A stretch of 64,000 bases of DNA, taken from the NCBI RefSeq assembly GCF_003945765.1, contig NZ_CP027712.1:1736001-1800000 (forward strand), given 5' to 3'. The position numbers and the translations under genes were made by a program. Below are positions 8,772 to 17,292 of the stretch, piece after piece; position 1 is the stretch's first letter; each line of letters opens with the position of its first letter. The DNA is from Pseudomonas chlororaphis subsp. chlororaphis. Lineage in GTDB: Bacteria; Pseudomonadota; Gammaproteobacteria; Pseudomonadales; Pseudomonadaceae. Below the pieces are notes generated by a model. That model ran no database searches, was not told the DNA's origin, and was given only the letters and a program-made list of their open reading frames with translations.

Positions 8772-10283
8772 TCAGGCGGCTTGGCGCATGACCGGTTTAC
8801 CGAGCGAATCCGTGCTCTTGCTGCGTGGATCGTTGGGGCCGTAGACCGCGGCCGGCTCCGGGAACAGGTTGAGCAGGGCCAGGTACACCAGCGAGGCCAG
8901 GCCCAGGGTCACCGGCAGGCTGATATCGATGCCGTCGGCCAGGTTGCCCAGCGGACCGACGAACTGCCCGGGCAGGTTGACGAAGCACAGGCCGACCAGC
9001 GCGCTGGGGATCCAGGCCCCCAGGCCACGCCAGTTCCAGCCGTGCTGGAACCAGTAGCGGCCACCTTGCTCGCCACGGGTGAAGACTTGCAGGTCGTCCG
9101 GGCAGTAGAAGCCGCGACGCACCAGCAGGCCGATCAGCATGATCACCATCCACGGGGTGGTGCAGGTGATGATCAGCACGGCGAAGGTCGACGCGCTCTG
9201 CACCAGGTTGGCGGCGAAGCGCCCGATGAAGATGAAGGCGATCGACAGCACGCCGATCAGCAAGGTCGCCTTGACCCGCGACAGCACCCGCGGGAACACG
9301 CTGGACATGTCCAGGCCGGTGCCATACAGCGAGGTGGTGCCGGTGGACATGCCGCCGATCACCGCGATCAGGCACACCGGCAGGAAGAACCAGCTCGGCG
9401 AGACTGCCAGCAGGCCGCCGACGTAGTTGTTGGCGGCGATGTAGTCGGGCGCCTTGATCGCCACGATGGTGGCGGTGGCCAGGCCGAACAGGAAGGGAAT
9501 CAGGGTGGCGATCTGGGCGGCGATCACTGCCAGCATGATCCGGCCTTTCGGCGTTTCGCGGGGGATGTAGCGCGACCAGTCGCCGAGGAACGCGCCGAAG
9601 GAAATCGGGTTGCTCATGGCCACCAGCGCGGCACCGATGAAGGCCGCCCAGAAACCCGCCTGGCCGAGGGCCAGGGTACCGGCGAACTGGCTGTCGAAGG
9701 CCGGCGCGAAGGCGAAGATCCCCAGCAGGAACAGCAGGCTCGCCGCCCAGACGGCAATGCGGTTGACCCACAGCATGAAGCGGAAGCCGTAGATGCACAC
9801 CGTCAGTACCAGGATCGCGAACAGGCCGTAGGCCAGGCCCAGGGTCAGGTCGGTTTCCGGCAGGTCGACCAGGCGCTTGGCGCCGCCCACCAGGGCGTCC
9901 CCCGAACTCCATACGGAGAGGGAGAAGAAGGCGATGGCGGTCAGCAACGACAGGAACGAGCCGACGATCCGCCCGTGCACGCCGAAGTGCGCACCGGAAG
10001 AGACGGCGTTGTTGGTGCCGTTGATCGGCCCGAACAGGCCCATCGGCGCGAGGATCAATGCCCCCAGGATCACGCCCAGCACGATCGCCCAGACACCCGC
10101 CTGGAAGGACAGGCCGAACAGCACCGGGAAACTGCCGAGCACGGCGGTGGCGAAGGTATTGGCGCCGCCGAAGATCAGGCGAAACAGGTCGCTGGGCCGG
10201 GCGTCGCGTTCATGGTCGGGGATCTGTTCGACCCCATTCGTTTCGATGCTGCTAAGGCTTTTTTCTTTGTTGTTGTTATTCAT
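8772..10283 (-). CDS. NCS1-family permease (cytosine/purine permease-like) in the gbu cluster
   Basis: A 503-residue permease with a hydrophilic N-terminus (MNNNNKEKSLSSIETNG) and about 12 membrane segments. FGGANTFATAVLGSFPVLFGLSF and MSNPISFGAFLGDWSRY resemble CodB-type NCS1 transporters. Its position between the NTF2-like gene (10338) and the SSS gene repeats the P. aeruginosa order PA1418-PA1421, so uptake of a guanidino compound or its product is plausible but not shown. It differs clearly from the other NCS1 protein at 1016-2464. The next gene upstream ends 55 bases before its start. Confidence 0.87.
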   Translation of the reverse strand: MNNNNKEKSLSSIETNGVEQIPDHERDARPSDLFRLIFGGANTFATAVLGSFPVLFGLSFQAGVWAIVLGVILGALILAPMGLFGPINGTNNAVSSGAHFGVHGRIVGSFLSLLTAIAFFSLSVWSSGDALVGGAKRLVDLPETDLTLGLAYGLFAILVLTVCIYGFRFMLWVNRIAVWAASLLFLLGIFAFAPAFDSQFAGTLALGQAGFWAAFIGAALVAMSNPISFGAFLGDWSRYIPRETPKGRIMLAVIAAQIATLIPFLFGLATATIVAIKAPDYIAANNYVGGLLAVSPSWFFLPVCLIAVIGGMSTGTTSLYGTGLDMSSVFPRVLSRVKATLLIGVLSIAFIFIGRFAANLVQSASTFAVLIITCTTPWMVIMLIGLLVRRGFYCPDDLQVFTRGEQGGRYWFQHGWNWRGLGAWIPSALVGLCFVNLPGQFVGPLGNLADGIDISLPVTLGLASLVYLALLNLFPEPAAVYGPNDPRSKSTDSLGKPVMRQAA

Positions 10284-10337
10284 GATCTGCTCCGATCACT
10301 AGGGCGCGCTCATCGTGCGTGAGCGTCACCTTTCTGG

Positions 10338-10760
10338 CTAAGGGGGTGGCAGCCCTTCCGGCATTGCGGACAAATGTTCGTGGCAGGCCAGCCATAGGCC
10401 TTGTTGTTGTGTGCCGGACCCTTGTTTACAAAAAACAATGGTCTCGCGCTCCTGGCTGAAGTGTTGCTCCCCTTGCATGCGCAGCTCGGTGGCGACGTCA
10501 TGAATGAATACCGCGGTGTCCCCCTGCAGGCTGACAAACGCGTTGCTCGAGGTGCAGGACAGCACCTCGAAGCCGTCCTCGCGACGCCAGCTGTCCCACA
10601 GCACCTGGTAGGCGTCGCGGGACAGCAGGGGTTGGGCGAGGGTGTGGAAGACGAAGCTGGCGTCGGTGCTGAATGCACCGAAGTAGGCTTCGCGATCGTT
10701 ACGGGCGAAGGCCTCCACCAGCTCGGCGGCGGCTTTGAGGACCTGCTCGCGCTCGCTCAT
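10338..10760 (-). CDS. NTF2-like/SnoaL-like (DUF4440-type) protein
   Basis: A 140-residue cytoplasmic protein with the cone-shaped NTF2-like fold pattern: helix EREQVLKAAAELVEAFARNDREAYFGAFSTDASF, then WRREDGFEVLSCTSSNAFVSLQGDTAVFIHDVATE. Such proteins are small enzymes or ligand binders. It starts 9 bases after gbuA stops (10770), so the two are cotranscribed. In P. aeruginosa PA1420 lies in the same place. A role in guanidinobutyrate use is inferred from this conserved pairing only. Confidence 0.8.
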   Translation of the reverse strand: MSEREQVLKAAAELVEAFARNDREAYFGAFSTDASFVFHTLAQPLLSRDAYQVLWDSWRREDGFEVLSCTSSNAFVSLQGDTAVFIHDVATELRMQGEQHFSQERETIVFCKQGSGTQQQGLWLACHEHLSAMPEGLPPP

Positions 10761-10769
10761 GGCCGGGCC

Positions 10770-11720
10770 TCAGCGACGCGCCACGCCCGGCAGCACGCAG
10801 AGCATTTCGTACAGCAGGTTGGCGCCCAGCAGCGAGGTGTTGCCGGTGGTGTCGTACGGCGGCGAGACTTCTACCAGATCGCAGCCGACCAGGTCGAGGC
10901 CCTGGCAGCCACGGACGATCTCGATCGCCTGGATGGTGGTCAGGCCGCCGATTTCCGGGGTGCCGGTGCCTGGTGCCCAGGCCGGGTCGATGCCGTCGAT
11001 GTCGAAGCTCAGGTACACCGGGCCGTCGCCGACTTTCGCCCGTACTTCGGCCATCAGCGGGTCCAGCGACTTGTGCCAGCACTCTTCGGCCTGCACCACG
11101 CGAAAGCCCTGCTTGCGGCTCCAGTTGAAGTCTTCGGCGGTGTAGCCCTGGGCGCGCAGGCCGATCTGCACCACGCGGTCGCAGTCCAGCAGGCCTTCTT
11201 CGACGGCGCGGCGGAAGGTGGTGCCGTGGGCGATCTTCTCGCCGAACATATGATCGTTGACATCGGCGTGGGCGTCGATGTGCACCAGGCCGACCTTGCC
11301 GTGTTTCCTGTGGATGGCGCGCAGGATCGGCAGGGTAATGGTGTGGTCGCCGCCCAGGGTCAGCGGGATCACGTTGTGCTCGAGGATGCCGTCATAGGCT
11401 TCTTCGATGATGCGCACGGCGTCCAGCAGGTTGAAGGTGTTGATCGCCACGTCGCCGATGTCGGCCACGTTCAGCGAGTCGAAGGGCGCGGCGCCGGTGG
11501 CCATGTTGTATGGACGGATCATCACCGATTCGGCGCGGATTTCACGGGGCCCGAAGCGGGTGCCGGCGCGCAGCGAGGTGCCGATGTCCAGCGGTACGCC
11601 GACGAAGGCGGCATCCAGGCCGGCCGGGGTAGGTACATGGGGAAGACGCATCATGGTGGCGATGCCGCCGAAGCGCGGCATTTCGTTGCCGCCCAGTGGT
11701 TGGTGGAGAATCTTGTCCAC
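10770..11720 (-). CDS. gbuA: Guanidinobutyrase (ureohydrolase)
   Basis: Hydrolyses 4-guanidinobutyrate to 4-aminobutyrate and urea, a step of arginine decarboxylase/dehydrogenase-linked catabolism, in the cytoplasm. The 316-residue protein carries the binuclear Mn motifs of the arginase/agmatinase family: LGGDHTITLP, HIDAHADVNDH and SFDIDGIDPAWAPGTGTPE. Its start (MDKILHQPLGGNEMPRFGGIATMMRLPH) is nearly what I recall of P. aeruginosa GbuA (PA1421), which favours guanidinobutyrase over agmatinase. It heads the minus-strand operon and is divergent from gbuR. A LysR-type inverted repeat lies at 11842-11867. Confidence 0.93.
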   Translation of the reverse strand: MDKILHQPLGGNEMPRFGGIATMMRLPHVPTPAGLDAAFVGVPLDIGTSLRAGTRFGPREIRAESVMIRPYNMATGAAPFDSLNVADIGDVAINTFNLLDAVRIIEEAYDGILEHNVIPLTLGGDHTITLPILRAIHRKHGKVGLVHIDAHADVNDHMFGEKIAHGTTFRRAVEEGLLDCDRVVQIGLRAQGYTAEDFNWSRKQGFRVVQAEECWHKSLDPLMAEVRAKVGDGPVYLSFDIDGIDPAWAPGTGTPEIGGLTTIQAIEIVRGCQGLDLVGCDLVEVSPPYDTTGNTSLLGANLLYEMLCVLPGVARR

Positions 11721-11841
11721 GGGATTGGCCTCATCGTTGTTTTATTTATGGGGTTTGTGGCGCGGCAATGACTGCCGGCGAAACCGAGTGGGGCCGATTC
11801 TGCGAAATGTAGTGGGCAGGAAGAATCGCTACGGGCAAATA

Positions 11842-11867
11842 CTTAGTTCAGATTTTTCTAAACTAAG
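11842..11867. promoter_or_regulatory. Candidate GbuR (LysR-type) operator
   Basis: A 7-bp perfect inverted repeat, CTTAGTT (11842-11848) and AACTAAG (11861-11867), with a 12-base AT-rich centre. It lies 122 bases upstream of the gbuA start codon. Dyads of this size upstream of the target of a divergent LysR gene are the usual recognition sites. Binding is inferred. Confidence 0.5.
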
Positions 11868-11928
11868 GGCGGGTGTAAAGGATAGACTCTGGCCCAGTGA
11901 GAGCGGCACTGCCCGGACCAGAGATCAT

Positions 11929-11978
11929 TCGCGGGCAAGCCTCGCTCCTACAGAAGCAGGAGCGAGGCTTGCCCGCGA
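11929..11978. repeat. REP-type palindrome, perfect 21-bp arms
   Basis: Arms at 11929-11949 (TCGCGGGCAAGCCTCGCTCC...) and 11958-11978 are perfect reverse complements around an 8-base loop. The same sequence recurs, more or less complete, at 39009, 43455, 51175 and 56494. It sits inside the gbuA-gbuR intergenic region. Confidence 0.85.
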
Positions 11979-12093
11979 TTGGCCGCACAGCGGTCATAAT
12001 CGGCGCCGCGACGCTGTTCATGAAGGAACGCCAATGAGGTCTGGATGACCCTGACACCCGATCCCCGTTGTCGATTTTCCTTGTGGAGCTCCC

Positions 12094-12987
12094 ATGGCCA
12101 ACGCTTTACCTGATCTGAAACTATTGCGCATCTTCGTCAGCGTGGTGCGGCATCAGGGGTTCGCCAATGCCCAGCACGAACTGAACCTCTCCACGTCGGC
12201 CATCAGCACCTATATGAGCCAGCTCGAGTCGGCCCTGGGGCTGGTCCTGTGCCACCGTGGCCGCGGCGGTTTCAGCCTGACCAGCAAGGGCGAGTTGTTC
12301 CACCAGGAAACCCTGCGCCTGCTGGGCGAGCTGGAGGGTTTCGAGCAGTACGCCGCGGCGCTCAAGGGCGAACTGCGTGGCACTCTCAACCTGGGAGTGA
12401 TCGACTCGACGGTGAGCGACAAGGCCCTGCCGTTCGCCGAAGCCATCGGCGCCTACAGCCAGGAACACCCGGCGGTGCATTTGCACCTGTCGGTACTCAG
12501 CCCCTACGAATTGCAGCTCGGCGTGCAGGACAACCGCCTGGACCTGGCCATCGGTGCGTTCTCCACGCGCATGAGCGGGCTGGTGTACATGCCGCTGTAC
12601 CGCGAGCAGCACTGGCTGTATTGCAGCAGCCGGCACCCGCTGTTCAACGAGCGGCGCATCCCCGAGCAAGTGATCACCCAGCAGCGCATGGTCGGCCGTG
12701 GCTACTGGAGCCAGGCCGAACTGGCGCGCCACGGCTTCAAGCACAGCGCGGCGACAGTGGAGAGCATGGAGGCGCAGTTGATCCTGGTGCTGTCCGGCGC
12801 CTATATCGGCTACCTGCCGGAGCATTACGCCCAGGCCTGGGCCGACAAGGGCGACTTGCGCGTGCTGCTGCCGGCGACCTTCGGCTATCAGGCACCGTTT
12901 TCGATGATCGTGCGTCGCGGCCGTAGCCGTGAGCCGCTGATCCAGACGTTCCGCGACCTGCTCAAGGCGCAGCTCAACCAGGCCTGA
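12094..12987 (+). CDS. gbuR: LysR-family regulator of guanidinobutyrase
   Basis: A 297-residue LysR protein: N-terminal winged helix (LKLLRIFVSVVRHQGFANAQHELNLSTSAISTYMSQLE) and a substrate-binding domain starting near LRGTLNLGVIDSTVSD. It is divergent from gbuA, as gbuR (PA1422) is in P. aeruginosa, where it is required for induction of gbuA by 4-guanidinobutyrate. ATG 12094 has GTGGAG upstream. A candidate operator lies at 11842-11867. Its stop codon is 10 bases from tapT, so the two are probably cotranscribed. Confidence 0.88.
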   Translation: MANALPDLKLLRIFVSVVRHQGFANAQHELNLSTSAISTYMSQLESALGLVLCHRGRGGFSLTSKGELFHQETLRLLGELEGFEQYAAALKGELRGTLNLGVIDSTVSDKALPFAEAIGAYSQEHPAVHLHLSVLSPYELQLGVQDNRLDLAIGAFSTRMSGLVYMPLYREQHWLYCSSRHPLFNERRIPEQVITQQRMVGRGYWSQAELARHGFKHSAATVESMEAQLILVLSGAYIGYLPEHYAQAWADKGDLRVLLPATFGYQAPFSMIVRRGRSREPLIQTFRDLLKAQLNQA

Positions 12988-12997
12988 GGAGGCGCCC

Positions 12998-13609
12998 ATG
13001 TCGAGAATTCAATGCCCGCGTTGCCTGCGCCCGAAAACCCATTGCCTGTGCCCGCTGATTCCACGGCTGGACAGCCGCACCCGGATCCTGCTGTTGCAGC
13101 ATCCCAGTGAAGTGAACCACGCGCTGAACACCGCGCGGCTGGCGGCGTTGGGGTTGAACAATGCCGAGTTGATCGTTGGCGAGGTGTTTGCCGATCTGCC
13201 GAAGCTGTTGAACTGTCCCGGGTATCAGGCGCGCCTGCTGTTCCCGGCGGAGGACGCGCAGCCGTTGCAGGCCTATTCCAGCGTGCCGGACGAGCAGCCC
13301 TTGCTGCTGGTGGTGCCCGACGGTACCTGGCGCAAGGCGCGCAAGTTGCTGCACCTCAATCCGCTGCTGGCCGCGTTGCCCCGGGTGACCCTGGCCGAAG
13401 GCACGGTGTCCCGTTACCGGCTGCGCAAGGCGCCCGGGCCGGGGGCCTTGTCGACCATCGAGGCCATCGTCCAGGCCCTGCAAGTCCTGGAGGCTCCGGC
13501 CACGTTCGCGCCCTTGCTGAAGCCCTTCGAGGCCTTGATCGACGGACAGATCGCGGCAATGGGCGAAGACACCTACCAACGTAACCACCAACAGACAAAA
13601 GACCTGTAG
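12998..13609 (+). CDS. tapT: DTW-domain tRNA-uridine aminocarboxypropyltransferase
   Basis: A 203-residue protein of the DTW family (E. coli TapT/YfiP), which transfers a 3-amino-3-carboxypropyl group from SAM to uridine-47 of tRNA. The Cys-rich N-terminus (CPRCLRPKTHCLCP), the family core with VVPDGTWRKARKLL (DTW appears as GTW) and SRYRLRKAPGPGALSTIEA are present. It starts 10 bases after gbuR behind GAGGAGG. Its TAG stop codon (13607-13609) falls within the start of an intergenic repeat (CTGTAGCC...), so the repeat supplies the end of the gene. Confidence 0.85.
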   Translation: MSRIQCPRCLRPKTHCLCPLIPRLDSRTRILLLQHPSEVNHALNTARLAALGLNNAELIVGEVFADLPKLLNCPGYQARLLFPAEDAQPLQAYSSVPDEQPLLLVVPDGTWRKARKLLHLNPLLAALPRVTLAEGTVSRYRLRKAPGPGALSTIEAIVQALQVLEAPATFAPLLKPFEALIDGQIAAMGEDTYQRNHQQTKDL

Positions 13610-13739
13610 CCGCTGCCGCAGGCTGCGATCGACCGCGAAGCGGGCGCCGATCCAGGCGGCGTGGTCTTTCAGAAGGTACGCGGTGTCAGGCCCAGGGGCC
13701 GCTGCGCGCCCCGGCGCAGCCTGCGGCAGCGGCTACAGG
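13604..13739. repeat. Inverted pair of 'gtagccgctgccgcaggctgcg' elements
   Basis: The left arm starts at CTGTAGCCGCTGCCGCAGGC (13604) and the right arm ends with GCCTGCGGCAGCGGCTACAG, with about 95 bases between. It fills the convergent gap between tapT and the HlyD-family gene and overlaps the tapT stop codon. The same family occurs at 45465, 52767 and 63273. Confidence 0.8.
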
Positions 13740-13747
13740 TCGGTGTA

Positions 13748-15103
13748 TCAGCGCTCGCGCATCGCCTCGGTCCGCGCCTTGAGCACCGGCTTGAGCAGGT
13801 AGTCGAGCACGCTTTTCTCGCCGGTGATGATGTCTACCGTGGCGACCATGCCGGGGATGATCAGCAGCGGCTTGAGGTCGCCGCCCAGGTGGTTCTTGTC
13901 GGTGCGCACCTGGATCAGATAGAAACTGTTGCCCTTGTCGTCGGCGATGGTGTCGGCGCCGATCAGTTCCAGCTTGGCGCTCAGGCCACCGTAGATGGTG
14001 TAGTCGTAGGCGCTGAACTTGACCATGGCTTTCTGCCCGGGATGGAGGAAGGCCACGTCCTGTGGCCGCACCTTGGCCTCGATCAGCAGGTTGTCCTCCA
14101 GCGGCACGATTTCCAGCATGTCGCTGCCCGGCTGGACCACGCCGCCGATGGTGTTGACCTTGAGCTGCTTGATCACCCCGTGCACCGGCGAAGTCACGGT
14201 GGTGCGGGTCACTCGGTCGTCGATGGCGATGCTCGAGGCGGTGATTTTCGACAGGTCGGTGCGTTTCTCGTTGAGTTCCTTGGCGGCATCGGAACGGAAG
14301 CCCTGTTCGGACTCGTCGATCTTGCTCCTGATTTCGTTGATCGCCGATTCCGCCCGGGGAATGGCCAGGGTCGTGGCATTCAGCGAGCCGCGGATTTCCA
14401 CCGCGCTGCGCTTGAGACGCAGGATCTCCACTGGTGACACCGCGCCGGTACTTACCAGCGGCGCCGACATGTTCATCTCCTGGTTGAGCAGGGCCAGGCT
14501 GGAGCTGAATTGCCCCTGTTTCGAACGGAATTCCGCCAGTTCCTGGGTCTTTTGCCGCAGCTGTTCGCTCAGGGTCCGCTGTTCGCTGGCCAGGCGGCGC
14601 TGGCGCTGCTCATACAGCGAGCGTTCGTCCTCCGCCACCTGGGGCGCCTTGGCCACCACTTCGTCAGACGGCTTGAACGGCCGGCCTTCGGCTTCGGCGG
14701 ACAGGCGTTCGACCTGGGCCATCAAGGCATAGCGGTCGGCCTCGCTTTCGCCCTTGTTCGACAGGAAGCGCGTGTCGTCCAGGCGCAGCAGGGTGTCGCC
14801 CTTGTTCACCATCTGCCCTTCGCGCACGAAGATCTCGGTGACGATGCCGCCTTCCAGGTTCTGCACCACCTGCACCTTGCTCGACGGGATGGCCTTGCCT
14901 TCGCCGGTGGTGACTTCCTGAAGCACCGCGAACTTGGCCCAGAGCAGGGCGCTGACGAGCAGTCCGGTGGTCAGCCAGACGACGATGCGCGAGCCGCGGG
15001 GCGAATCCTGCAGCGAGGCGCCGGCGGTTTCGGGCATGAACTCGCTTTCCGCGCTTTTGCGCAGGCTGGCGAAGTAGCCGCGTGATTGCGATGAGGCAGG
15101 CAT
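13748..15103 (-). CDS. lapC: HlyD-family type I secretion adaptor, LapC-like
   Basis: A 451-residue periplasmic adaptor joining the inner-membrane ABC exporter to the TolC-like channel. It has a short cytoplasmic N-terminus, one membrane segment (IVVWLTTGLLVSALLWAKFAVL), a biotinyl/lipoyl half-motif (GEGKAIPSSKVQVVQNLEGGIVTEIFVREG), a long coiled coil (about residues 120-270) and the C-terminal HlyD barrel with NTIGGVVQPGSDMLEIVP. ATG 15103 lies 10 bases after the stop of the ABC gene behind TAGGAG, so an in-frame start at 15154 inside lapB is unlikely. Last gene of the lapE-lapB-lapC-like operon. It may belong to a paralogous (Map-type) system. Confidence 0.87.
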   Translation of the reverse strand: MPASSQSRGYFASLRKSAESEFMPETAGASLQDSPRGSRIVVWLTTGLLVSALLWAKFAVLQEVTTGEGKAIPSSKVQVVQNLEGGIVTEIFVREGQMVNKGDTLLRLDDTRFLSNKGESEADRYALMAQVERLSAEAEGRPFKPSDEVVAKAPQVAEDERSLYEQRQRRLASEQRTLSEQLRQKTQELAEFRSKQGQFSSSLALLNQEMNMSAPLVSTGAVSPVEILRLKRSAVEIRGSLNATTLAIPRAESAINEIRSKIDESEQGFRSDAAKELNEKRTDLSKITASSIAIDDRVTRTTVTSPVHGVIKQLKVNTIGGVVQPGSDMLEIVPLEDNLLIEAKVRPQDVAFLHPGQKAMVKFSAYDYTIYGGLSAKLELIGADTIADDKGNSFYLIQVRTDKNHLGGDLKPLLIIPGMVATVDIITGEKSVLDYLLKPVLKARTEAMRER

Positions 15104-15113
15104 GGGGCGACTC

Positions 15114-17273
15114 CTAGACCGCCGCAGAGCCGACACGGCCCTTGCGCAGTGCATCGATGACCGCTTCTTTCGGCCCGTCGGCGACGATCCGCCCGTTGTC
15201 CAGGACCACCAGCCGCTCCACCAGGCTGAGCATCGAGGTGCGGTGGGTCACCAGCAGCAGGGTCTTGCCTTGCACCCAGGCGTGCAGGCGCTGGCGCAGG
15301 GCGTCTTCGCTGCTGTTGTCCATGGCGCTGGTGGGTTCGTCCAGGAGCATGATCGGCGGGTCCAGCAGCAGCGCTCGGGCCAGCAGCACGGCCTGGCGCT
15401 GGCCGCCGGACAGCAGCTGGCCACGCTCGCCCACCGGCCGGTCGAAGCCTTGGGGATGCTGGCGGGCCAGCTCGGTGACTCCGGTCAGCTCGGCGACCTC
15501 GAGCATGCGCGCATCGCTGATGTAGCGGGCGCCGAGGGTCAGGTTGTCGCGCAGGCTGCCGGCCAGCAGCGGCAGGTCGTGGGCGACATAGCCGATCTGC
15601 TGGCGCAGGTCGGCCACGTCCAGTTGGCGCAGGTCCAGGCCGTCCAGCAGCAACTGGCCTTCCTCGGGGGCATAGAAACCCATGACCAGGCGTCCCAGGG
15701 TGCTCTTGCCGGAGCCGCTGCGGCCGATGATGCCGATGCGTTCGCCGGGCTGCATGCTGAAGCTGATATTGCTCAGGGCCGCGGCATTCTGCCCCTGATA
15801 ACGGAAGGTCACCTGATTGAGCGCCAGCGCGCCTTGCAGTTGCGTGCGCTCCAGCGGGCGCTGGCGGGCATCGCGTTCCTGGGGCAAGGCCATCAGGGCG
15901 TCGGTGCTGCGCATGGTCAGTTGCGCCTGCTGGTAGCGGGTGATCAGCCCTGCGATCTGCCCCAGCGGCGCCAGGACCCGGCTGCCGAGCATGTAGGTGG
16001 CGACCAGCGCGCCGACGCTGAGGTTGCCGGCGATGATGCTGTAGACCCCGGCGACTATGGTCGCCATGCCGCAGAACTGCTGGATGAACAGGGTGCCGTT
16101 GGTGGCCAGGGCCGAGAGATTGCGCGCGTGGCTATCGAGGCGGGTGAGGGCGCCGTGGGTGCTTTCCCACCGGTGCTGGCGTTCGCTTTCGGCGCTGCAG
16201 GCCTTGAGGGTTTCCAGGCCGCCGAGGGTCTCGATCAGCAGCGCCTGGCGTTCGGCGCCCAGGCTCAGGCTCTTTTGCACGGTGTCGCGCAGGCGGGCCT
16301 GGATCAGCATGGCGAAGACGATGGTCAGGGGAAACGCCAGCAGCGGGATCACCACCAGCCAGCCGCCGAGCAGGCCGATCACCAGCAGCATCAGCACGGC
16401 GAAGGGCAGGTCGATCAGGCTGGTCAGGGTCACGGCGGTGAGAAACTCGCGCAGGCCCTGGAAGTCATGGATGCTCTGGGCGAAGCCGCCGATGGTCGCC
16501 GGCTTGGCTTTCATCGCCATGCCGGTGATGCGCTCGAACAGGGTGGCGGAGAGGATCACGTCGGTGCGCTTGCCGGCGCTGTCCAGCAGATGGGCGCGCA
16601 CCACTCGCAGCACCAGCTCGAAGCCGGTGCCGATCAACAGGCCGATGGCCAGCACCCAGAGGGTCGAGGTGGCCTGGTTGGGCACCACGCGGTCGTAGGT
16701 CTGCATGACGAACAGCGGCACCATCAACCCCAGGAGATTGATCAGCAGGCTGGCGAGGATCGCGTCGCTGTACAGCCAGCGCGAGAGTTTCAGGGTGTCG
16801 CGAAACCAGGCTTCGACCCGCGGCACCAGGGAATTGCGCAGTTCTTCCAGTTCGTGGCGTGGCCGGGCGAACAGCGCCTGGCCACTGTAGTCATCGTTCA
16901 GCTCCGCCTGGCTGACCCACTGCTCGCCGCCTTCGGCTTCGCTGGGCAGGATCAGCGCCTGGCCGTCATCGCCCCAGCGGCGCAGGACCGCACAGCGGCC
17001 ATGCTTGAGGATCAGCAGCACCGGCAGGTTGAGCCTGGAGATCGCCGACAGCTCACGCCGCAGCAGGCGGGCCTGCAGGCTGGCGCGGGCCGCGGCGCGG
17101 GGCAGCAGGTCCAGGCTCAGGCGTTGCTGGGCCAGAGGCAGCCCCGCGCTGAGGCTGGCCCGGCTGACGGTGCAGTCGTGCAGTTTGCAGAGGATCAACA
17201 ATCCGTCCAACAACGGGTCATCAAAGCTCAGGCGCGGATCGACGCCTGAGCTCCCGGGTTCCATGCTGGTCAC
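15114..17273 (-). CDS. lapB: Type I secretion ABC transporter (permease/ATPase), LapB-like
   Basis: A 719-residue inner-membrane exporter. An N-terminal C39-like domain (residues about 20-150, DDPLLDGLLILCKLHDCTVS) appears to lack a catalytic Cys in the usual context and so serves as a docking domain, as in LapB and HlyB. A six-helix membrane domain (about 170-440) precedes an ATPase with Walker A GRSGSGKST, signature LSGGQRQAV and Walker B IMLLDEPTSAMD. It lies 19 bases downstream of the outer-membrane component and 10 bases upstream of the adaptor. Its obvious substrate is the RTX adhesin encoded divergently at 19240-25614. Confidence 0.9.
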   Translation of the reverse strand: MTSMEPGSSGVDPRLSFDDPLLDGLLILCKLHDCTVSRASLSAGLPLAQQRLSLDLLPRAAARASLQARLLRRELSAISRLNLPVLLILKHGRCAVLRRWGDDGQALILPSEAEGGEQWVSQAELNDDYSGQALFARPRHELEELRNSLVPRVEAWFRDTLKLSRWLYSDAILASLLINLLGLMVPLFVMQTYDRVVPNQATSTLWVLAIGLLIGTGFELVLRVVRAHLLDSAGKRTDVILSATLFERITGMAMKAKPATIGGFAQSIHDFQGLREFLTAVTLTSLIDLPFAVLMLLVIGLLGGWLVVIPLLAFPLTIVFAMLIQARLRDTVQKSLSLGAERQALLIETLGGLETLKACSAESERQHRWESTHGALTRLDSHARNLSALATNGTLFIQQFCGMATIVAGVYSIIAGNLSVGALVATYMLGSRVLAPLGQIAGLITRYQQAQLTMRSTDALMALPQERDARQRPLERTQLQGALALNQVTFRYQGQNAAALSNISFSMQPGERIGIIGRSGSGKSTLGRLVMGFYAPEEGQLLLDGLDLRQLDVADLRQQIGYVAHDLPLLAGSLRDNLTLGARYISDARMLEVAELTGVTELARQHPQGFDRPVGERGQLLSGGQRQAVLLARALLLDPPIMLLDEPTSAMDNSSEDALRQRLHAWVQGKTLLLVTHRTSMLSLVERLVVLDNGRIVADGPKEAVIDALRKGRVGSAAV

Positions 17274-17292
17274 ATTGAAGTCCTCCGAGGAC

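Noticed and set aside
11929..11978. Perfect palindrome considered as a transcription terminator
   Set aside because: No T-tract on either side, and the same sequence recurs at other intergenic sites, so it is a REP-type repeat, although it may also affect transcription.
15102..17249. 715-codon plus-strand frame opposite the ABC exporter
   Set aside because: Antisense to a gene with intact Walker and signature motifs. The composition (Gln/Ala/Gly-rich) is that of a shadow frame.
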